Source: Paenibacillus nuruki (lineage in GTDB: Bacteria > Bacillota > Bacilli > Paenibacillales > Paenibacillaceae). Taken from it: 64,000 nucleotides of DNA. Where the stretch lies: assembly GCF_001721045.1 (NCBI RefSeq), contig NZ_MDER01000001.1, positions 1 to 64,000 of the forward strand. The letters are read 5' to 3'. The number at the start of each line of letters is the position of its first letter. Position 1 is the first letter of the stretch. A model generated the notes under the pieces. That model was given only the letters and a program-made list of their open reading frames with translations. It had not been told where the DNA came from and searched no databases. The translations under genes and the position numbers were made by a program. Below are positions 9,188-19,040 of this stretch, in pieces.

Positions 9188-9215
9188 AAAAAACCGGTAC
9201 CTTCCGGCACCGGCT
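9188..9215 (-). terminator. Terminator downstream of rodA
   Basis: On the minus strand the stem CCGGTGCC/GGTACCGG is followed by TTTTTTGCG. It overlaps the rodA stop codon. Confidence 0.85.
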
Positions 9216-10359
9216 ATTCCAATTCGTATTTTTCTTGATAAATCTTAATACTCAGTACAAGTCCTATACTGAACATATTCAGTAGTAGTGACGTACCGCC
9301 ATAACTAATAAATGGCAACGTGATTCCTGTAATTGGCATCAGACCAATCATCATACCCACATTTTCAAAAATCTGAAATACGAACATGCTGACAATTCCG
9401 ATAATAATATACGAACCTCGCCGATCGTAACACTGCAAAGCGATTAAAATCATCCTATAAATCAGTAAAAAGTATAGAAGTAGTAATACAGACGCTCCGA
9501 TAAATCCAAACTCTTCTCCAATAACGACAAAGATGGAATCTGAATACGGATATGGCACAAATTTATTGTTTTTCAATTGTCCGTTCATATATCCATCGCC
9601 TAGCAATCCACCCGATCCTACAGCGATCAATGCATAACTTGATTGATGCTTATCATCATCAGAAGCTTGAGCAGGATCTATAAACGTATTGATACGCTGG
9701 TACCAATGTAATTTACTATGACTTTCTAAATAATCATGAATCTGAGTATTAAATGTAGTAAACATCACGACAACCAATATCAATCCACCTACAATTGTCG
9801 TTAAACCAATCAATACATGTGTATACTTGGTATTTCCGATCCACAACATACCTACCAGAATAATCAGATAGATAATAGCATTTCCTAAATCTGGTTGAAC
9901 CAATACAATCAGAAAAGGTACCAATGCAATAAAAGCCGTTGGTATTAGATCAGAACGAAAACGAAGAGGATCTCCATCTCTTTTACTCAGCATATGAGCC
10001 ATAGTTAAAATCAGAACAATTTTTACCATTTCAGCAGGTTGGAATTGTAAACCTCCTGGAAAAGCATACCAACTTTTGGCACCATTAATCTCAGATCCAA
10101 AAGGATATAATAACAATAAGGAAAGTAAGCCTAATCCATATAAATACCAGTGTTTGCGTAATAAAATTCGATAATCAAATATACTGACTGCAAATAAAAC
10201 AATGAACCCGATGACATAGAAAATGATCGTCCGCGTATCATAGCCCTGAAATTTGGGATCAGGGGCAATTGCACTGCGCACGATCAACGTGCTAAACACC
10301 ATAAAAATTACGAGTAAAGTAATAATACCCAAGTCTAGCTTTTTTAGCTTGTTAAGCAA
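9214..10359 (-). CDS. rodA: Rod-shape SEDS glycosyltransferase RodA/FtsW family
   Basis: 381-aa polytopic membrane protein with about ten transmembrane segments and the SEDS hallmarks: KSWYAFPGGLQFQPAEMVKI, VQPDLGNAIIY and the C-terminal GITLPFISYGGTSLL. SEDS proteins polymerise glycan strands in elongation (RodA) or division (FtsW). Neighbouring minCD and mreBCD genes favour RodA, but FtsW or SpoVE cannot be excluded from sequence alone. The start appears to be TTG (10359), 4 bases past the minD stop codon and without a clear ribosome binding site, suggesting coupling to minD. Confidence 0.85.
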   Translation of the reverse strand: MLNKLKKLDLGIITLLVIFMVFSTLIVRSAIAPDPKFQGYDTRTIIFYVIGFIVLFAVSIFDYRILLRKHWYLYGLGLLSLLLLYPFGSEINGAKSWYAFPGGLQFQPAEMVKIVLILTMAHMLSKRDGDPLRFRSDLIPTAFIALVPFLIVLVQPDLGNAIIYLIILVGMLWIGNTKYTHVLIGLTTIVGGLILVVVMFTTFNTQIHDYLESHSKLHWYQRINTFIDPAQASDDDKHQSSYALIAVGSGGLLGDGYMNGQLKNNKFVPYPYSDSIFVVIGEEFGFIGASVLLLLYFLLIYRMILIALQCYDRRGSYIIIGIVSMFVFQIFENVGMMIGLMPITGITLPFISYGGTSLLLNMFSIGLVLSIKIYQEKYELE

Positions 10360-10365
10360 AATCGA

Positions 10366-11160
10366 TCAACCCATTCCAAAAAACTTCTTAAAGCGAGTAA
10401 ATGCACTTTTCTTTTGATCCAGTGGCATCAAAGGAACTGTGTCTCCTAGAATACGACGAGCAATATTACGATAAGCAATCGCTGCTTTGGAATCAGGATT
10501 CATCACAGTAGGTTCACCTGAATTGGCAGCTTTAATCACCATTTCATCATCAGGTACTACCCCTAGAAGATCGATATTAAGCACTTGCAATACTTCATCA
10601 ATATCCAGCATATCTCCTGATTTCACCATACTCTGACGAATACGATTGACAACTAATTTTGGAGCTGTAATATGTGAATTTTCAAGTAATCCAATGACTC
10701 GATCTGCATCTCGAACAGAAGCATTTTCAGGTGTGGTCATAACGATCGCTTGATCTGCACCTGCAATCGCATTTTTGAATCCTTGCTCTATACCTGCCGG
10801 GCAATCAATCAATACATAGTCAAAGTCTTTTTTGAGTTCCAAAATAATTTCTTTGACTTGTTCAGGTGATACCGAGTTTTTATCTTTTGTCTGCGCTGCT
10901 GGAAGCATGTACAACTCATCAAAACGTTTATCTTTAACTAATGCTTGATTCAGACGACAACGACCATCTGCTACATCACATAGATCATAAATAATACGGT
11001 TTTCAAGTCCCATTACAACATCCAAATTACGTAGACCAATATCTGTATCCACCAGACAGACTTTTTTACCAAGAAGCGCGAGCGCGGTACCTATATTAGC
11101 AGTAGTGGTTGTCTTTCCAACTCCGCCTTTGCCTGAAGTGACGACAATAGCCTCTCCCAT
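10366..11160 (-). CDS. minD: Septum site-determining ATPase MinD
   Basis: 264-aa ParA/MinD ATPase. The deviant Walker A motif GKGGVGKTTTTANIG is at residues 10-24, and the C-terminal amphipathic helix (SAFTRFKKFFGMG) is the membrane-targeting sequence. With MinC it blocks Z-ring formation at poles. It is 3 bases from minC and 6 bases from rodA, in one operon. Confidence 0.97.
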   Translation of the reverse strand: MGEAIVVTSGKGGVGKTTTTANIGTALALLGKKVCLVDTDIGLRNLDVVMGLENRIIYDLCDVADGRCRLNQALVKDKRFDELYMLPAAQTKDKNSVSPEQVKEIILELKKDFDYVLIDCPAGIEQGFKNAIAGADQAIVMTTPENASVRDADRVIGLLENSHITAPKLVVNRIRQSMVKSGDMLDIDEVLQVLNIDLLGVVPDDEMVIKAANSGEPTVMNPDSKAAIAYRNIARRILGDTVPLMPLDQKKSAFTRFKKFFGMG

Positions 11161-11163
11161 GTA

Positions 11164-11838
11164 CTACACCCCTTTGAACACATTGAAATCCCGACCAAGC
11201 CGGGCAATATTAGCCATTTTATCAATCTTCATAATTCCGTCCTGTAAGTAAGCAAATTCCATATGAGATTCTCGGCTTTCACCTTCATCCGGTGGACGAC
11301 TAATCATATCTGCGATCCGAATCTGGGTAGGTGAGAAAAAAGAAGCAGCAATGACTGCTTGCTCATTGCCATCTATTCCAGCATGAGCCATTCCACGAAG
11401 TGCTCCCAAAATATAGATATCACCTGTACTGATAATCGTACCGCCTGCATTCACATCACCTAGAAACAAAACAGTGCCTTCATGATGAAGTACCTGACCC
11501 GAACGGATCATACCACTGATCGTTTTGACCATATGCTTTTCTGGTAAAGGTGCTTCTACAGGTTCTTCATACGGAGAATCAAATGAACGAACAATCAGAT
11601 TTCCTTTTTGACTAAGTATATCTAGCAATGTATCTTTTTCTTCATCTGTAATTTCCCGGTTCCCTAATTTCATATCAATATGAACTAGCGGGCCTGTTAA
11701 AATATTTTGATGACTATGTTCCAGCTTATACGTCAGCTCTGTGACAAGGTCATTAAATTCACATTGATCATCAAATTGAAAAACCAATCCATCTTTGATC
11801 CCTTTGATGGTTACATATCTTGATGATTTTACAGCCAT
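11164..11838 (-). CDS. minC: Septum site-determining protein MinC
   Basis: 224-aa FtsZ inhibitor partner of MinD. The N-terminal domain (residues 1-100) contacts FtsZ; the C-terminal beta-helix domain shows GTVLFLGDVNAGGTIISTGDIYILGALRG and binds MinD. AGGTGG precedes the ATG. It follows mreBCD as in B. subtilis. Confidence 0.96.
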   Translation of the reverse strand: MAVKSSRYVTIKGIKDGLVFQFDDQCEFNDLVTELTYKLEHSHQNILTGPLVHIDMKLGNREITDEEKDTLLDILSQKGNLIVRSFDSPYEEPVEAPLPEKHMVKTISGMIRSGQVLHHEGTVLFLGDVNAGGTIISTGDIYILGALRGMAHAGIDGNEQAVIAASFFSPTQIRIADMISRPPDEGESRESHMEFAYLQDGIMKIDKMANIARLGRDFNVFKGV

Positions 11839-11949
11839 TCATCTGTCACCCCCACCTTACTATCAGTTCGTGCTAGTCGCGGGATTTTCCTGCTCCATCC
11901 GCAAATTAAGCAGGAACTGAATGTCTCTGCATGTGGGAATATTATACTT

Positions 11950-12480
11950 TTACTCATCTTCGGCATTCCGTTTACGCAACTTGGCTACCTTCTCTAGTTG
12001 GCGACGAACAGGAACAAACACCAGTAAAGCAAATATAAAATGAAGCAGCAAATTAGGGAACATATAATGTCCTAATGCCCAACTGTAAGGTTCTCTCGTC
12101 AAACCAAAGACCAAATAAAGTCCATACAACATATTATCCAGTAACAAGCTACCGATTAATACCACTGTCATCATCAATGGATAAGGTGCTCGAGGAGATT
12201 GGAACAACAGTCCTAATACATACGCAGACAGTCCCATAGAGAACGAATACGCACCAATCATATCGCCATAAAATACAACATCATGCAATAATCCAAACAC
12301 CAATCCAAGCACAAGTGCTGTATGACGATGATAATAAACAGCAACAAACAATATCAAAATATACGCTAAATGCGGAATCAATCTAGTATGCAATACATCT
12401 GGAATCAGCCATGGCACGATGGTTGATTCACAGATAAATACTAGAAATAACAACAGCAACAATACGATACGACGTACCAT
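11950..12480 (-). CDS. mreD: Rod shape-determining protein MreD
   Basis: 176-aa membrane protein with about five hydrophobic helices and a basic C-terminus (RRQLEKVAKLRKRN). A component of the elongasome with MreB, MreC and RodA. Its ATG shares a base with the mreC stop (TAATG), indicating coupling. Confidence 0.9.
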   Translation of the reverse strand: MVRRIVLLLLLFLVFICESTIVPWLIPDVLHTRLIPHLAYILILFVAVYYHRHTALVLGLVFGLLHDVVFYGDMIGAYSFSMGLSAYVLGLLFQSPRAPYPLMMTVVLIGSLLLDNMLYGLYLVFGLTREPYSWALGHYMFPNLLLHFIFALLVFVPVRRQLEKVAKLRKRNAEDE

Positions 12481-13355
12481 TATTCCTGAGTCTCCTTGGT
12501 GTACACTACAAATACTTCTTTCCAGTCTTTAAAATCTGCCGCTGGTTGAATTGTAGCTGTATTGGTCAATCCAAAATCACCAACTTGACGACTAACGACT
12601 TTACCAATGATCATGCCACTTGGAAATAATCCACCACTACCCGACGAAACAATCTCATCGCCTTTTTTGAGCGGATCATTTTCTTTAATTTGTGTCATTG
12701 TAAGCATACCTGTTGCTTTATCATAGCTTTCTATCATGCCGAAAGATTCATTTTCTTTACCTACTACAGTGGCAGCAATTGCTTTGGAGTTCGAATCGAG
12801 TGGATCAAGTGTCGTTAACAACTTCACTGTTGAATGGAACGGACTTGTCTCACTAATGATTCCAACCATACCTTCTGTGGAAATAACAGGCATATCTTTA
12901 CGTACGCCATCATTTTGCCCCAGATCAATCACAATTGTTCCTGTATCTGCATCTGTATCCACACTGGTTACATTTGCAATACGAAGATCAAATTGGTTTT
13001 GAGCAAGTTGCTGTTGTGTAAATTTAAGATCTTCTTTATACCGCTTATTGGCCTGTACTAATTTGTTGTAATTAGCTTGTTGCAGTAAGTACTGCGCAGC
13101 CGTCAGCTTCAACTCTTGGTTTTCTTCATACAAATTGTTCAAGTTGCCGATATCTTCAAACAAGCCCGCCATGTAAGAAGCGGGCTTGTAAAACACACCT
13201 TGAACAAAACCAACAGTATCACGGACGAATTTCTCAGGCCAGGACAAAGATGTACGATTCGTCAACGTAAATCCCATTAAAGCGATAAATAAAATGAGTC
13301 CTACAAGCAGGATAAACAGTTTCTTGTTACCCAGCAGCTTAAACAGTTTCAACAC
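12480..13355 (-). CDS. mreC: Rod shape-determining protein MreC
   Basis: 291 aa: a short cytoplasmic tail, one transmembrane helix (residues 12-30), a coiled coil (about 65-110, rich in Q, L and K), and a beta-rich extracytoplasmic domain (GTIVIDLGQNDGVRKDMPVIS, DEIVSSGSGGLFPSGMIIGKV). It links the wall synthases to MreB filaments. The start is ambiguous: the frame opens with GTG at 13355 directly after AAGAGG, and the adjacent TTG is possible. Confidence 0.93.
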   Translation of the reverse strand: MLKLFKLLGNKKLFILLVGLILFIALMGFTLTNRTSLSWPEKFVRDTVGFVQGVFYKPASYMAGLFEDIGNLNNLYEENQELKLTAAQYLLQQANYNKLVQANKRYKEDLKFTQQQLAQNQFDLRIANVTSVDTDADTGTIVIDLGQNDGVRKDMPVISTEGMVGIISETSPFHSTVKLLTTLDPLDSNSKAIAATVVGKENESFGMIESYDKATGMLTMTQIKENDPLKKGDEIVSSGSGGLFPSGMIIGKVVSRQVGDFGLTNTATIQPAADFKDWKEVFVVYTKETQE

Positions 13356-13412
13356 CCTCTTAATTAACGGTTTTTCTTTCCCTAGTAGGGGTTGACCATA
13401 CCTGGCCGAAAA

Positions 13413-14447
13413 TTAGCGTTTTGAACGAAGCGATGAACTGCTGCGTGATTTGAACAGGTGGATATTTTCCAATGCTTTTCCTGTACCAATTGCTACGCAA
13501 TCCAAAGGATTCTCAGCAACAATAACAGGCATACCTGTTTCACCCGCAAGCAATTTATCCAGATTACGAAGTAATGCTCCGCCACCTGTTAACACAATAC
13601 CGCGATCCATAATATCTGCTGCAAGTTCTGGAGGACATTTCTCCAACGTTACTTTTACAGCTTCTACAATAGCAGCTACCGTATCAGACAAGGCTTCAGC
13701 AATTTCATCTGAAGTGATTGTTAATGTTTTTGGTAGACCACTCACAAGGTCACGACCACGAATTTCCATCGTTTCTACTTTTTCAAATGGAGTTGCAGAA
13801 CCCACTTCCATTTTCAATTGTTCTGATGTACGTTCACCAATCATCAAGTTGTACTGACGTTTGATGTACTGAATAATAGACTCATCCATCTCATCACCAG
13901 CAACACGCACGGAACGACTTGTTACAATACCACCAAGAGAAATAACAGCGACTTCTGTTGTACCGCCACCGATATCAACAACCATACTACCTGTAGGTTC
14001 CCATACTGGAAGATCAGCACCAATTGCAGCTGCAAAAGGCTCTTCGATTGTATAAGCTTCACGCGCACCAGCTTGCTTAGTAGCATCTTCGACTGCACGT
14101 TGTTCAACAGCTGTAATACCTGATGGTACACATACCATAACGTTTGGATGTTGTGGGAACATCGAACGTTGTTTTTGCGCTTGACGAATAAAATATTTAA
14201 TCATCGTAGCTGTTGTATCAAAATCAGCAATAACGCCATCTTTCATCGGACGAATCGCACGGATATTGCCCGGTGTACGACCGATCATTTTTTTTGCTGA
14301 TTCTCCTACTGCTTCGATTGTATTCGTATCTGTACGAATCGCAACAACAGACGGTTCTCTGACGACAATACCTTTACCTCTTACATATACCAACGTGTTT
14401 GCTGTACCTAAATCGATCCCTAAATCTTTTGAAAAGCCACCCAACAT
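13413..14447 (-). CDS. mreB: Cell shape actin homologue MreB
   Basis: 344 aa. Actin-fold ATPase with [15 protein letters not shown] (phosphate 1), [29 protein letters not shown] (phosphate 2) and the adenosine motif [13 protein letters not shown] near the C-terminus. It organises lateral wall synthesis. AGGGAG lies 8 bases before the ATG. It is the first gene of mreBCD-minCD-rodA. Confidence 0.97.
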   Translation of the reverse strand: MLGGFSKDLGIDLGTANTLVYVRGKGIVVREPSVVAIRTDTNTIEAVGESAKKMIGRTPGNIRAIRPMKDGVIADFDTTATMIKYFIRQAQKQRSMFPQHPNVMVCVPSGITAVEQRAVEDATKQAGAREAYTIEEPFAAAIGADLPVWEPTGSMVVDIGGGTTEVAVISLGGIVTSRSVRVAGDEMDESIIQYIKRQYNLMIGERTSEQLKMEVGSATPFEKVETMEIRGRDLVSGLPKTLTITSDEIAEALSDTVAAIVEAVKVTLEKCPPELAADIMDRGIVLTGGGALLRNLDKLLAGETGMPVIVAENPLDCVAIGTGKALENIHLFKSRSSSSLRSKR

Positions 14448-14487
14448 AACTATTAACTCCCTTTCTTCCTAAATCTCGACTATTATA

Positions 14488-15177
14488 TTACATTAAGCCC
14501 TGTTCCTTCAAACTTACGAATTTCATATCACCAATCACAAGGTGATCCAGCACTTCAATTCCGATAATTTTGCCTGCTTCTACAAGCCTTTTGGTTAATG
14601 CTACATCTTCCGGGCTTGGTGTAGGATCACCACTTGGATGATTGTGTGCAAAAATAATAGATGCACTACTACATTTGATCGCCGCTCGAAAAACTTCGCG
14701 CGGATGTACAATAGACGCATTTAAACTACCCATCGACAGTGTTTCTTGGGAGATAATATGATTTTTCGTGTTCAGAAACAGACATACAAAATGTTCTTTT
14801 TGAAGATAACGTAATTGTTCAATCAGTAAATCAGCTGCATCACGAGGGCTACGAATAGCTTTGACTTCTTCTTTGCCTGTACGAGTGATACGTCTGCCTA
14901 GTTCAATGCCTGCTTTGATCTGAATCGCTTTGGCTGTGCCGATTCCTTTGATCTCTGTTAATTCTTCGATGCTTAGATCAACCAGTTGCCTTATGCTGCC
15001 TACTTGACGCATAATGCGATTTGCCAAATGAACTACCGATTCATCTTTGGTGCCAGTGCGTAGTAGAATCGCTAGTAATTCTGCATGACTAAGCGCCTCT
15101 GCACCGTAATTCATCATCCGTTCCCGGGGTCTTTCTTCCTGCGGAACATCACGTAAAAGGTACTGTGGCGCCTCCAT
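14488..15177 (-). CDS. radC: RadC family protein (JAB/MPN domain)
   Basis: 229 aa from the ATG at 15177, preceded by AGAGGA; the frame is open to 15225 within the end of maf. Helix-hairpin-helix region (LTEIKGIGTAKAIQIKAG, about residues 70-90), then a JAB1/MPN metalloprotease-like domain with the metal motif FAHNHPSGDPTPSPED. Traditionally called a DNA repair protein, although that role is poorly supported experimentally. It lies between maf and mreB, as in B. subtilis. Confidence 0.93.
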   Translation of the reverse strand: MEAPQYLLRDVPQEERPRERMMNYGAEALSHAELLAILLRTGTKDESVVHLANRIMRQVGSIRQLVDLSIEELTEIKGIGTAKAIQIKAGIELGRRITRTGKEEVKAIRSPRDAADLLIEQLRYLQKEHFVCLFLNTKNHIISQETLSMGSLNASIVHPREVFRAAIKCSSASIIFAHNHPSGDPTPSPEDVALTKRLVEAGKIIGIEVLDHLVIGDMKFVSLKEQGLM

Positions 15178-15205
15178 TAATATGTTCCTCTTCTCCACGA
15201 CAGAT

Positions 15206-15808
15206 TCAAATAATCTGCACACCAAATTGTTCCAACATATCGCTCAAAAGTGATACAGGCAATCCGACGACTGTAAAGTAACAGCCTTCTATTTTATCGA
15301 TCAACACAGAACCTAGACCTTGAATAGCATAAGCCCCCGCTTTGTCAGCAGGTTCACCGCTAAGTACGTATGATTGAATTTTGGAAGGGGTGAGTGGCTT
15401 CATATGTACAAGAGTTCGCCGGTATTCCACACGAGTTACACCTGTAAACGTATCGATACAAGCCACACCTGTGTATACATAATGACTTCTTCCTTGTAGA
15501 GCATCTAACATCTCTACAGCTTCATTATCATCACGTGGCTTACCAAATACACGTTCATCCAAAACAACGATTGTATCGCTTCCTATAATGACAGCATTAG
15601 TTACTTGGGCTGTATGATTATGTTGGACAGCAACTGCTTTGCGCAGTGCGAGCTCTTTGACCATTTGTTCTGGTGACCAGTGTTCAGGTACCGATTCATC
15701 TGTATCACTGGGTAACACTTCAAATTCCAGTTGTAAAGAGGTCATTAATTCCTTTCTCCTTGGAGAAGCGGACGCCAAAATTAGGCGACGTGTAGATTCT
15801 CTGTTCAT
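15206..15808 (-). CDS. maf: Maf nucleotide pyrophosphatase
   Basis: 200 aa. The N-terminal LASASPRRKELM is the Maf signature; GSDTIVVLDERVFGKP and the C-terminal GCYFTVVGLPVSLL region follow. Maf proteins hydrolyse dTTP, UTP or modified nucleotides and affect septation in Bacillus. AGGAGAGG precedes the ATG. It is followed by radC after a 28-base gap. Confidence 0.94.
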   Translation of the reverse strand: MNRESTRRLILASASPRRKELMTSLQLEFEVLPSDTDESVPEHWSPEQMVKELALRKAVAVQHNHTAQVTNAVIIGSDTIVVLDERVFGKPRDDNEAVEMLDALQGRSHYVYTGVACIDTFTGVTRVEYRRTLVHMKPLTPSKIQSYVLSGEPADKAGAYAIQGLGSVLIDKIEGCYFTVVGLPVSLLSDMLEQFGVQII

Positions 15809-15848
15809 CGAAAGGTCCTCTCCTTTTTTTAAAAGTCAGATTTAATCT

Positions 15849-16091
15849 TTATAGTTTGCGATATGCCCAAATACTAGCAACAATACCGATCAAACTAAGT
15901 AAACTCACTTTAAAATGAATATCGAGATGATAACGAATCATGTCTAAATTAGCGCTCGGCTCCCAATCGATCGTTGTCGATCGAGTCAGAAAAGATACCA
16001 TCGCTACAGGTTCAAGTAAAGTGGCCACCCATGTGCCAATAAACCAGCCTAGCAATAAAAATAAAATAAGCATACCTGCATTCTTTTTCAT
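15849..16091 (-). CDS. Small two-helix membrane protein (DUF4321-like)
   Basis: 80 aa: a first hydrophobic helix at residues 5-27, a polar loop, and a second helix at 62-77. GGAGAAAT precedes the ATG. Size, topology and place (between maf and murC/folC) fit the DUF4321 family found in Paenibacillus and clostridia, whose function is unknown. Confidence 0.7.
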   Translation of the reverse strand: MKKNAGMLILFLLLGWFIGTWVATLLEPVAMVSFLTRSTTIDWEPSANLDMIRYHLDIHFKVSLLSLIGIVASIWAYRKL

Positions 16092-16227
16092 TCTTATTTC
16101 TCCTGCCTTTAATTTGACACTTCATCATTATACGTGTATTCCTACATCAATACAAACAAAAATGAAAGTAACAATTTTTTGTAACTTATCGCCTTCATTT
16201 CGCAAACTTTTTGTTATGATTCCAGTT

Positions 16228-16255
16228 AAAAAGACTGTCCGGAGACAGCCTTTTT
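16228..16255. terminator. Terminator downstream of murC
   Basis: Stem AAAAAGACTGTC/GACAGCCTTTTT with a short CGGA loop just beyond the murC stop. A and T tracts on both sides make it potentially bidirectional. Confidence 0.85.
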
Positions 16256-16262
16256 GATCAAA

Positions 16263-17657
16263 TTACTCTATTTTCTCCGTAGCTTGTAAATCAGTAGCCA
16301 GTGCTTCTGCGACTTTCCATATATCGCCTGCACCCATTGTGATCACAAGATCGCCGGGTTGAATACGAGTAGATAAGTCTGCAATAATATCTTCTTTTTG
16401 TGCAATATAGCGTGCTCCAGCATTACTGTTTTGCTTAATTAATTCGACAAGACGCGCAGAGTTAATTCCTTCAATCTGCTTTTCCCCTGCTGGTGAATAA
16501 ATATCAGCAATAATCACTTCATCGGCTCCTGTAAATGCACGACTAAATGCATCTAGCAAAAAGAATGTACGTGAATAACGTTGAGGTTGAAAAACAGCAA
16601 TAACACGTTTGCCTGTAGCTTGAGCCGCTACAATTGTTGCTTCGATCTCTGTAGGATGATGTGCATAATCATCTACGATTAGAATATCATTCGCATCGCC
16701 AACGACTTGGAAACGACGTTTGGCACCATGGAAATGAACGATTGCTGCTGCAATCGCTATAAATGAAATACCCGCTTCTAAACAGGCGATTATAGTTCCC
16801 ATCGCATTATATACATTATGCAGTCCCGGAACAGACAATTCAATCTTACCTAGATCTGATCCTTGATATTGCATCGTAAACGAGATTTTGCGATCACCCG
16901 GCTGAATATCGGTCGCTGTGTAATCGTTGTTTTCTTCTACACCATACGTAATTGTTGTGCCTTGAATATTAGGTATAATCTCACGAATATTCTCATCATC
17001 GCCACAGACGATAGCTTTACCACCTGGTTGCAATTGACTCAAAAATTGCACATAAGCCGCTTTAAGGTTCGCAAAGTCTCCATCATAATTTTCAAGGTGA
17101 TCAGCTTCAATATTCGTTACTACCGCAATTGCAGGATGATATTGCAAAAACGTTCCATCGCTTTCGTCGGCTTCAGCAACGACATAATCACCTTTACCTG
17201 CTTTGGCATTCGTACCTAAATTAACAATTTCACCACCGATAATATACGTTGGATCTGTACCACATTCTTCCATCACCAGAGCGATCATCGAAGAAGTGGT
17301 TGTTTTACCATGAGCACCAGCTACAGCTACCCCTTTACGTTCATTCAGCAATCTTGCTAACATTTCAGAACGATGGATAACTGGAATATTTAGACGCTTC
17401 GCTTCTACCCATTCAGCATTATCATCAGATAGAGCTGTAGAATAAACAACTAGCTCTGCACCATGAACTTGCTCTGTTGCATGACCTATATGAATCATTG
17501 CTCCTTTTTGTTGCAATTTTGCTGCTAGCGCGCTCATTGCCATATCGGAGCCTGTTACTTTATATCCCATTTCTAGCATAACACGGGCGATGGCACTCAT
17601 ACCGTACCCACCAATCCCGATAAAATGTACATGTTCTGTCTTATTCATCTGACTCAC
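16263..17657 (-). CDS. murC: UDP-N-acetylmuramate--L-alanine ligase
   Basis: 464 aa. Adds L-alanine to UDP-MurNAc, the first peptide step of peptidoglycan precursor synthesis. N-terminal [14 protein letters not shown] (UDP-binding), central P-loop [27 protein letters not shown], and the C-terminal domain with [16 protein letters not shown] at 17657 overlaps the folC stop as GTGA; an in-frame ATG three codons later is the alternative start. Confidence 0.96.
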   Translation of the reverse strand: MSQMNKTEHVHFIGIGGYGMSAIARVMLEMGYKVTGSDMAMSALAAKLQQKGAMIHIGHATEQVHGAELVVYSTALSDDNAEWVEAKRLNIPVIHRSEMLARLLNERKGVAVAGAHGKTTTSSMIALVMEECGTDPTYIIGGEIVNLGTNAKAGKGDYVVAEADESDGTFLQYHPAIAVVTNIEADHLENYDGDFANLKAAYVQFLSQLQPGGKAIVCGDDENIREIIPNIQGTTITYGVEENNDYTATDIQPGDRKISFTMQYQGSDLGKIELSVPGLHNVYNAMGTIIACLEAGISFIAIAAAIVHFHGAKRRFQVVGDANDILIVDDYAHHPTEIEATIVAAQATGKRVIAVFQPQRYSRTFFLLDAFSRAFTGADEVIIADIYSPAGEKQIEGINSARLVELIKQNSNAGARYIAQKEDIIADLSTRIQPGDLVITMGAGDIWKVAEALATDLQATEKIE

Positions 17658-19039
17658 CAGCCCTTTTCAGAATCGGTTTGATGCAAAAGAGTCGCTCTTA
17701 CATCCGAAATTAAATACAGTGTTCCGGTTACGACCCCTAGATCTTCCCGTTCTGTTCGTGATTGAAGCAACTGAATACCTTGCCGCCAGTCACGCTCCAC
17801 TATAACATTGACTTCTGTTCTGTTCATTTCTTGTTGTAATTTCGCTACTAATGTTGCTAATTGATCTGCATCCATTTTGCGTCGAAAATCAGGTTCTGTC
17901 AAAATAATTGTATCTGCAATAGATAACAGATGTCTAAATACAGGCTCATGGTGCTTGTTTTCTAACATTCCTACAAGCATATGAAGCTTCTTGTAATGAT
18001 ACGTCTGCGGTACACTTTTGACAAGCATAGCAGCCCCTTCAGGATTATGCGCTCCATCTAAAACAATCGTTGGCTCGCCCGGCATTTTCTCTAACCGTCC
18101 TGCCCAGAACGTATGCTTAAATCCCTCGAGCAATCGCTCATCATCTAATACAAAAGCAGAATATTGACGCAGTATTTCCAGCGCCATCATCGCTACACCT
18201 GCATTAGCACATTGATGTTCTCCTTGCATCGAAATCGTAATATCTAACTCACGAAAAAGACCTTTATAACGGAAAACTTGCTCTTCTTCATCACCCGATA
18301 TACGCTCTGCTGTGTATTGATCACCAACGAGGTAAAGCGTAGATTTACAAGCTTCCGCTTTAGCACGTAGCACTTCAATGACTTCTGGCTGATCGACACT
18401 GCTGACTACGGGAACGCCTGGTTTAATAATGCCTGCTTTTTCACTAGCAATCTGCTCTAAGGTATCCCCTAGAATATCTGTATGATCATAGCCTACGTTC
18501 GTAATGACTGACAGTATAGGATGCACGATATTGGTAACATCTAATCGCCCGCCAAGACCTGTCTCCCAGATGACAACATCGGGATAACACTCTTCTGCAT
18601 AGTATAAAATCGCAAGCGCAGTTGAGACTTCAAACATCGTTGGTGATCCTAGATCTGTTGTCGCCATTTGCTCCACTAAAGGATACAAACGATTAGCTAG
18701 ACGGCATAACGTCTCTTCAGGAATATCTACACCGTTATATTGAAAACGATTTGTGAATTTGGTGATATAAGGTGATGTAAATGTACCTACATCATAACCG
18801 CACTCCAATAAAACACTTGTCAAAAAGGCACAAGTGCTTCCTTTACCATTCGTTCCTGCAACATGTACAAATTTAAGCTTACGATGAGGATTATTCAATA
18901 ATTCCATAAGTCCTTCAATACGAGATAATCCCGGACGAATACCAAAAGGAATTAGACCATTAATCCATTCCACCGCTTGTTCATAGGTGTGAAAAGGGGC
19001 TTGTTGCCCCTCCGATGTTCCATGTTCCATCTTCTTCAC
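17654..19039 (-). CDS. folC: Folylpolyglutamate synthase/dihydrofolate synthase
   Basis: 461 aa Mur-ligase-like enzyme that adds glutamate to folates. P-loop [17 protein letters not shown] near residue 60, [12 protein letters not shown], and the C-terminal [11 protein letters not shown] motif. The start is GTG at 19039, or the ATG three codons in; both lie just after the valS stop. In B. subtilis folC also follows valS. Confidence 0.94.
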   Translation of the reverse strand: MKKMEHGTSEGQQAPFHTYEQAVEWINGLIPFGIRPGLSRIEGLMELLNNPHRKLKFVHVAGTNGKGSTCAFLTSVLLECGYDVGTFTSPYITKFTNRFQYNGVDIPEETLCRLANRLYPLVEQMATTDLGSPTMFEVSTALAILYYAEECYPDVVIWETGLGGRLDVTNIVHPILSVITNVGYDHTDILGDTLEQIASEKAGIIKPGVPVVSSVDQPEVIEVLRAKAEACKSTLYLVGDQYTAERISGDEEEQVFRYKGLFRELDITISMQGEHQCANAGVAMMALEILRQYSAFVLDDERLLEGFKHTFWAGRLEKMPGEPTIVLDGAHNPEGAAMLVKSVPQTYHYKKLHMLVGMLENKHHEPVFRHLLSIADTIILTEPDFRRKMDADQLATLVAKLQQEMNRTEVNVIVERDWRQGIQLLQSRTEREDLGVVTGTLYLISDVRATLLHQTDSEKGW

Positions 19040-19040
19040 C

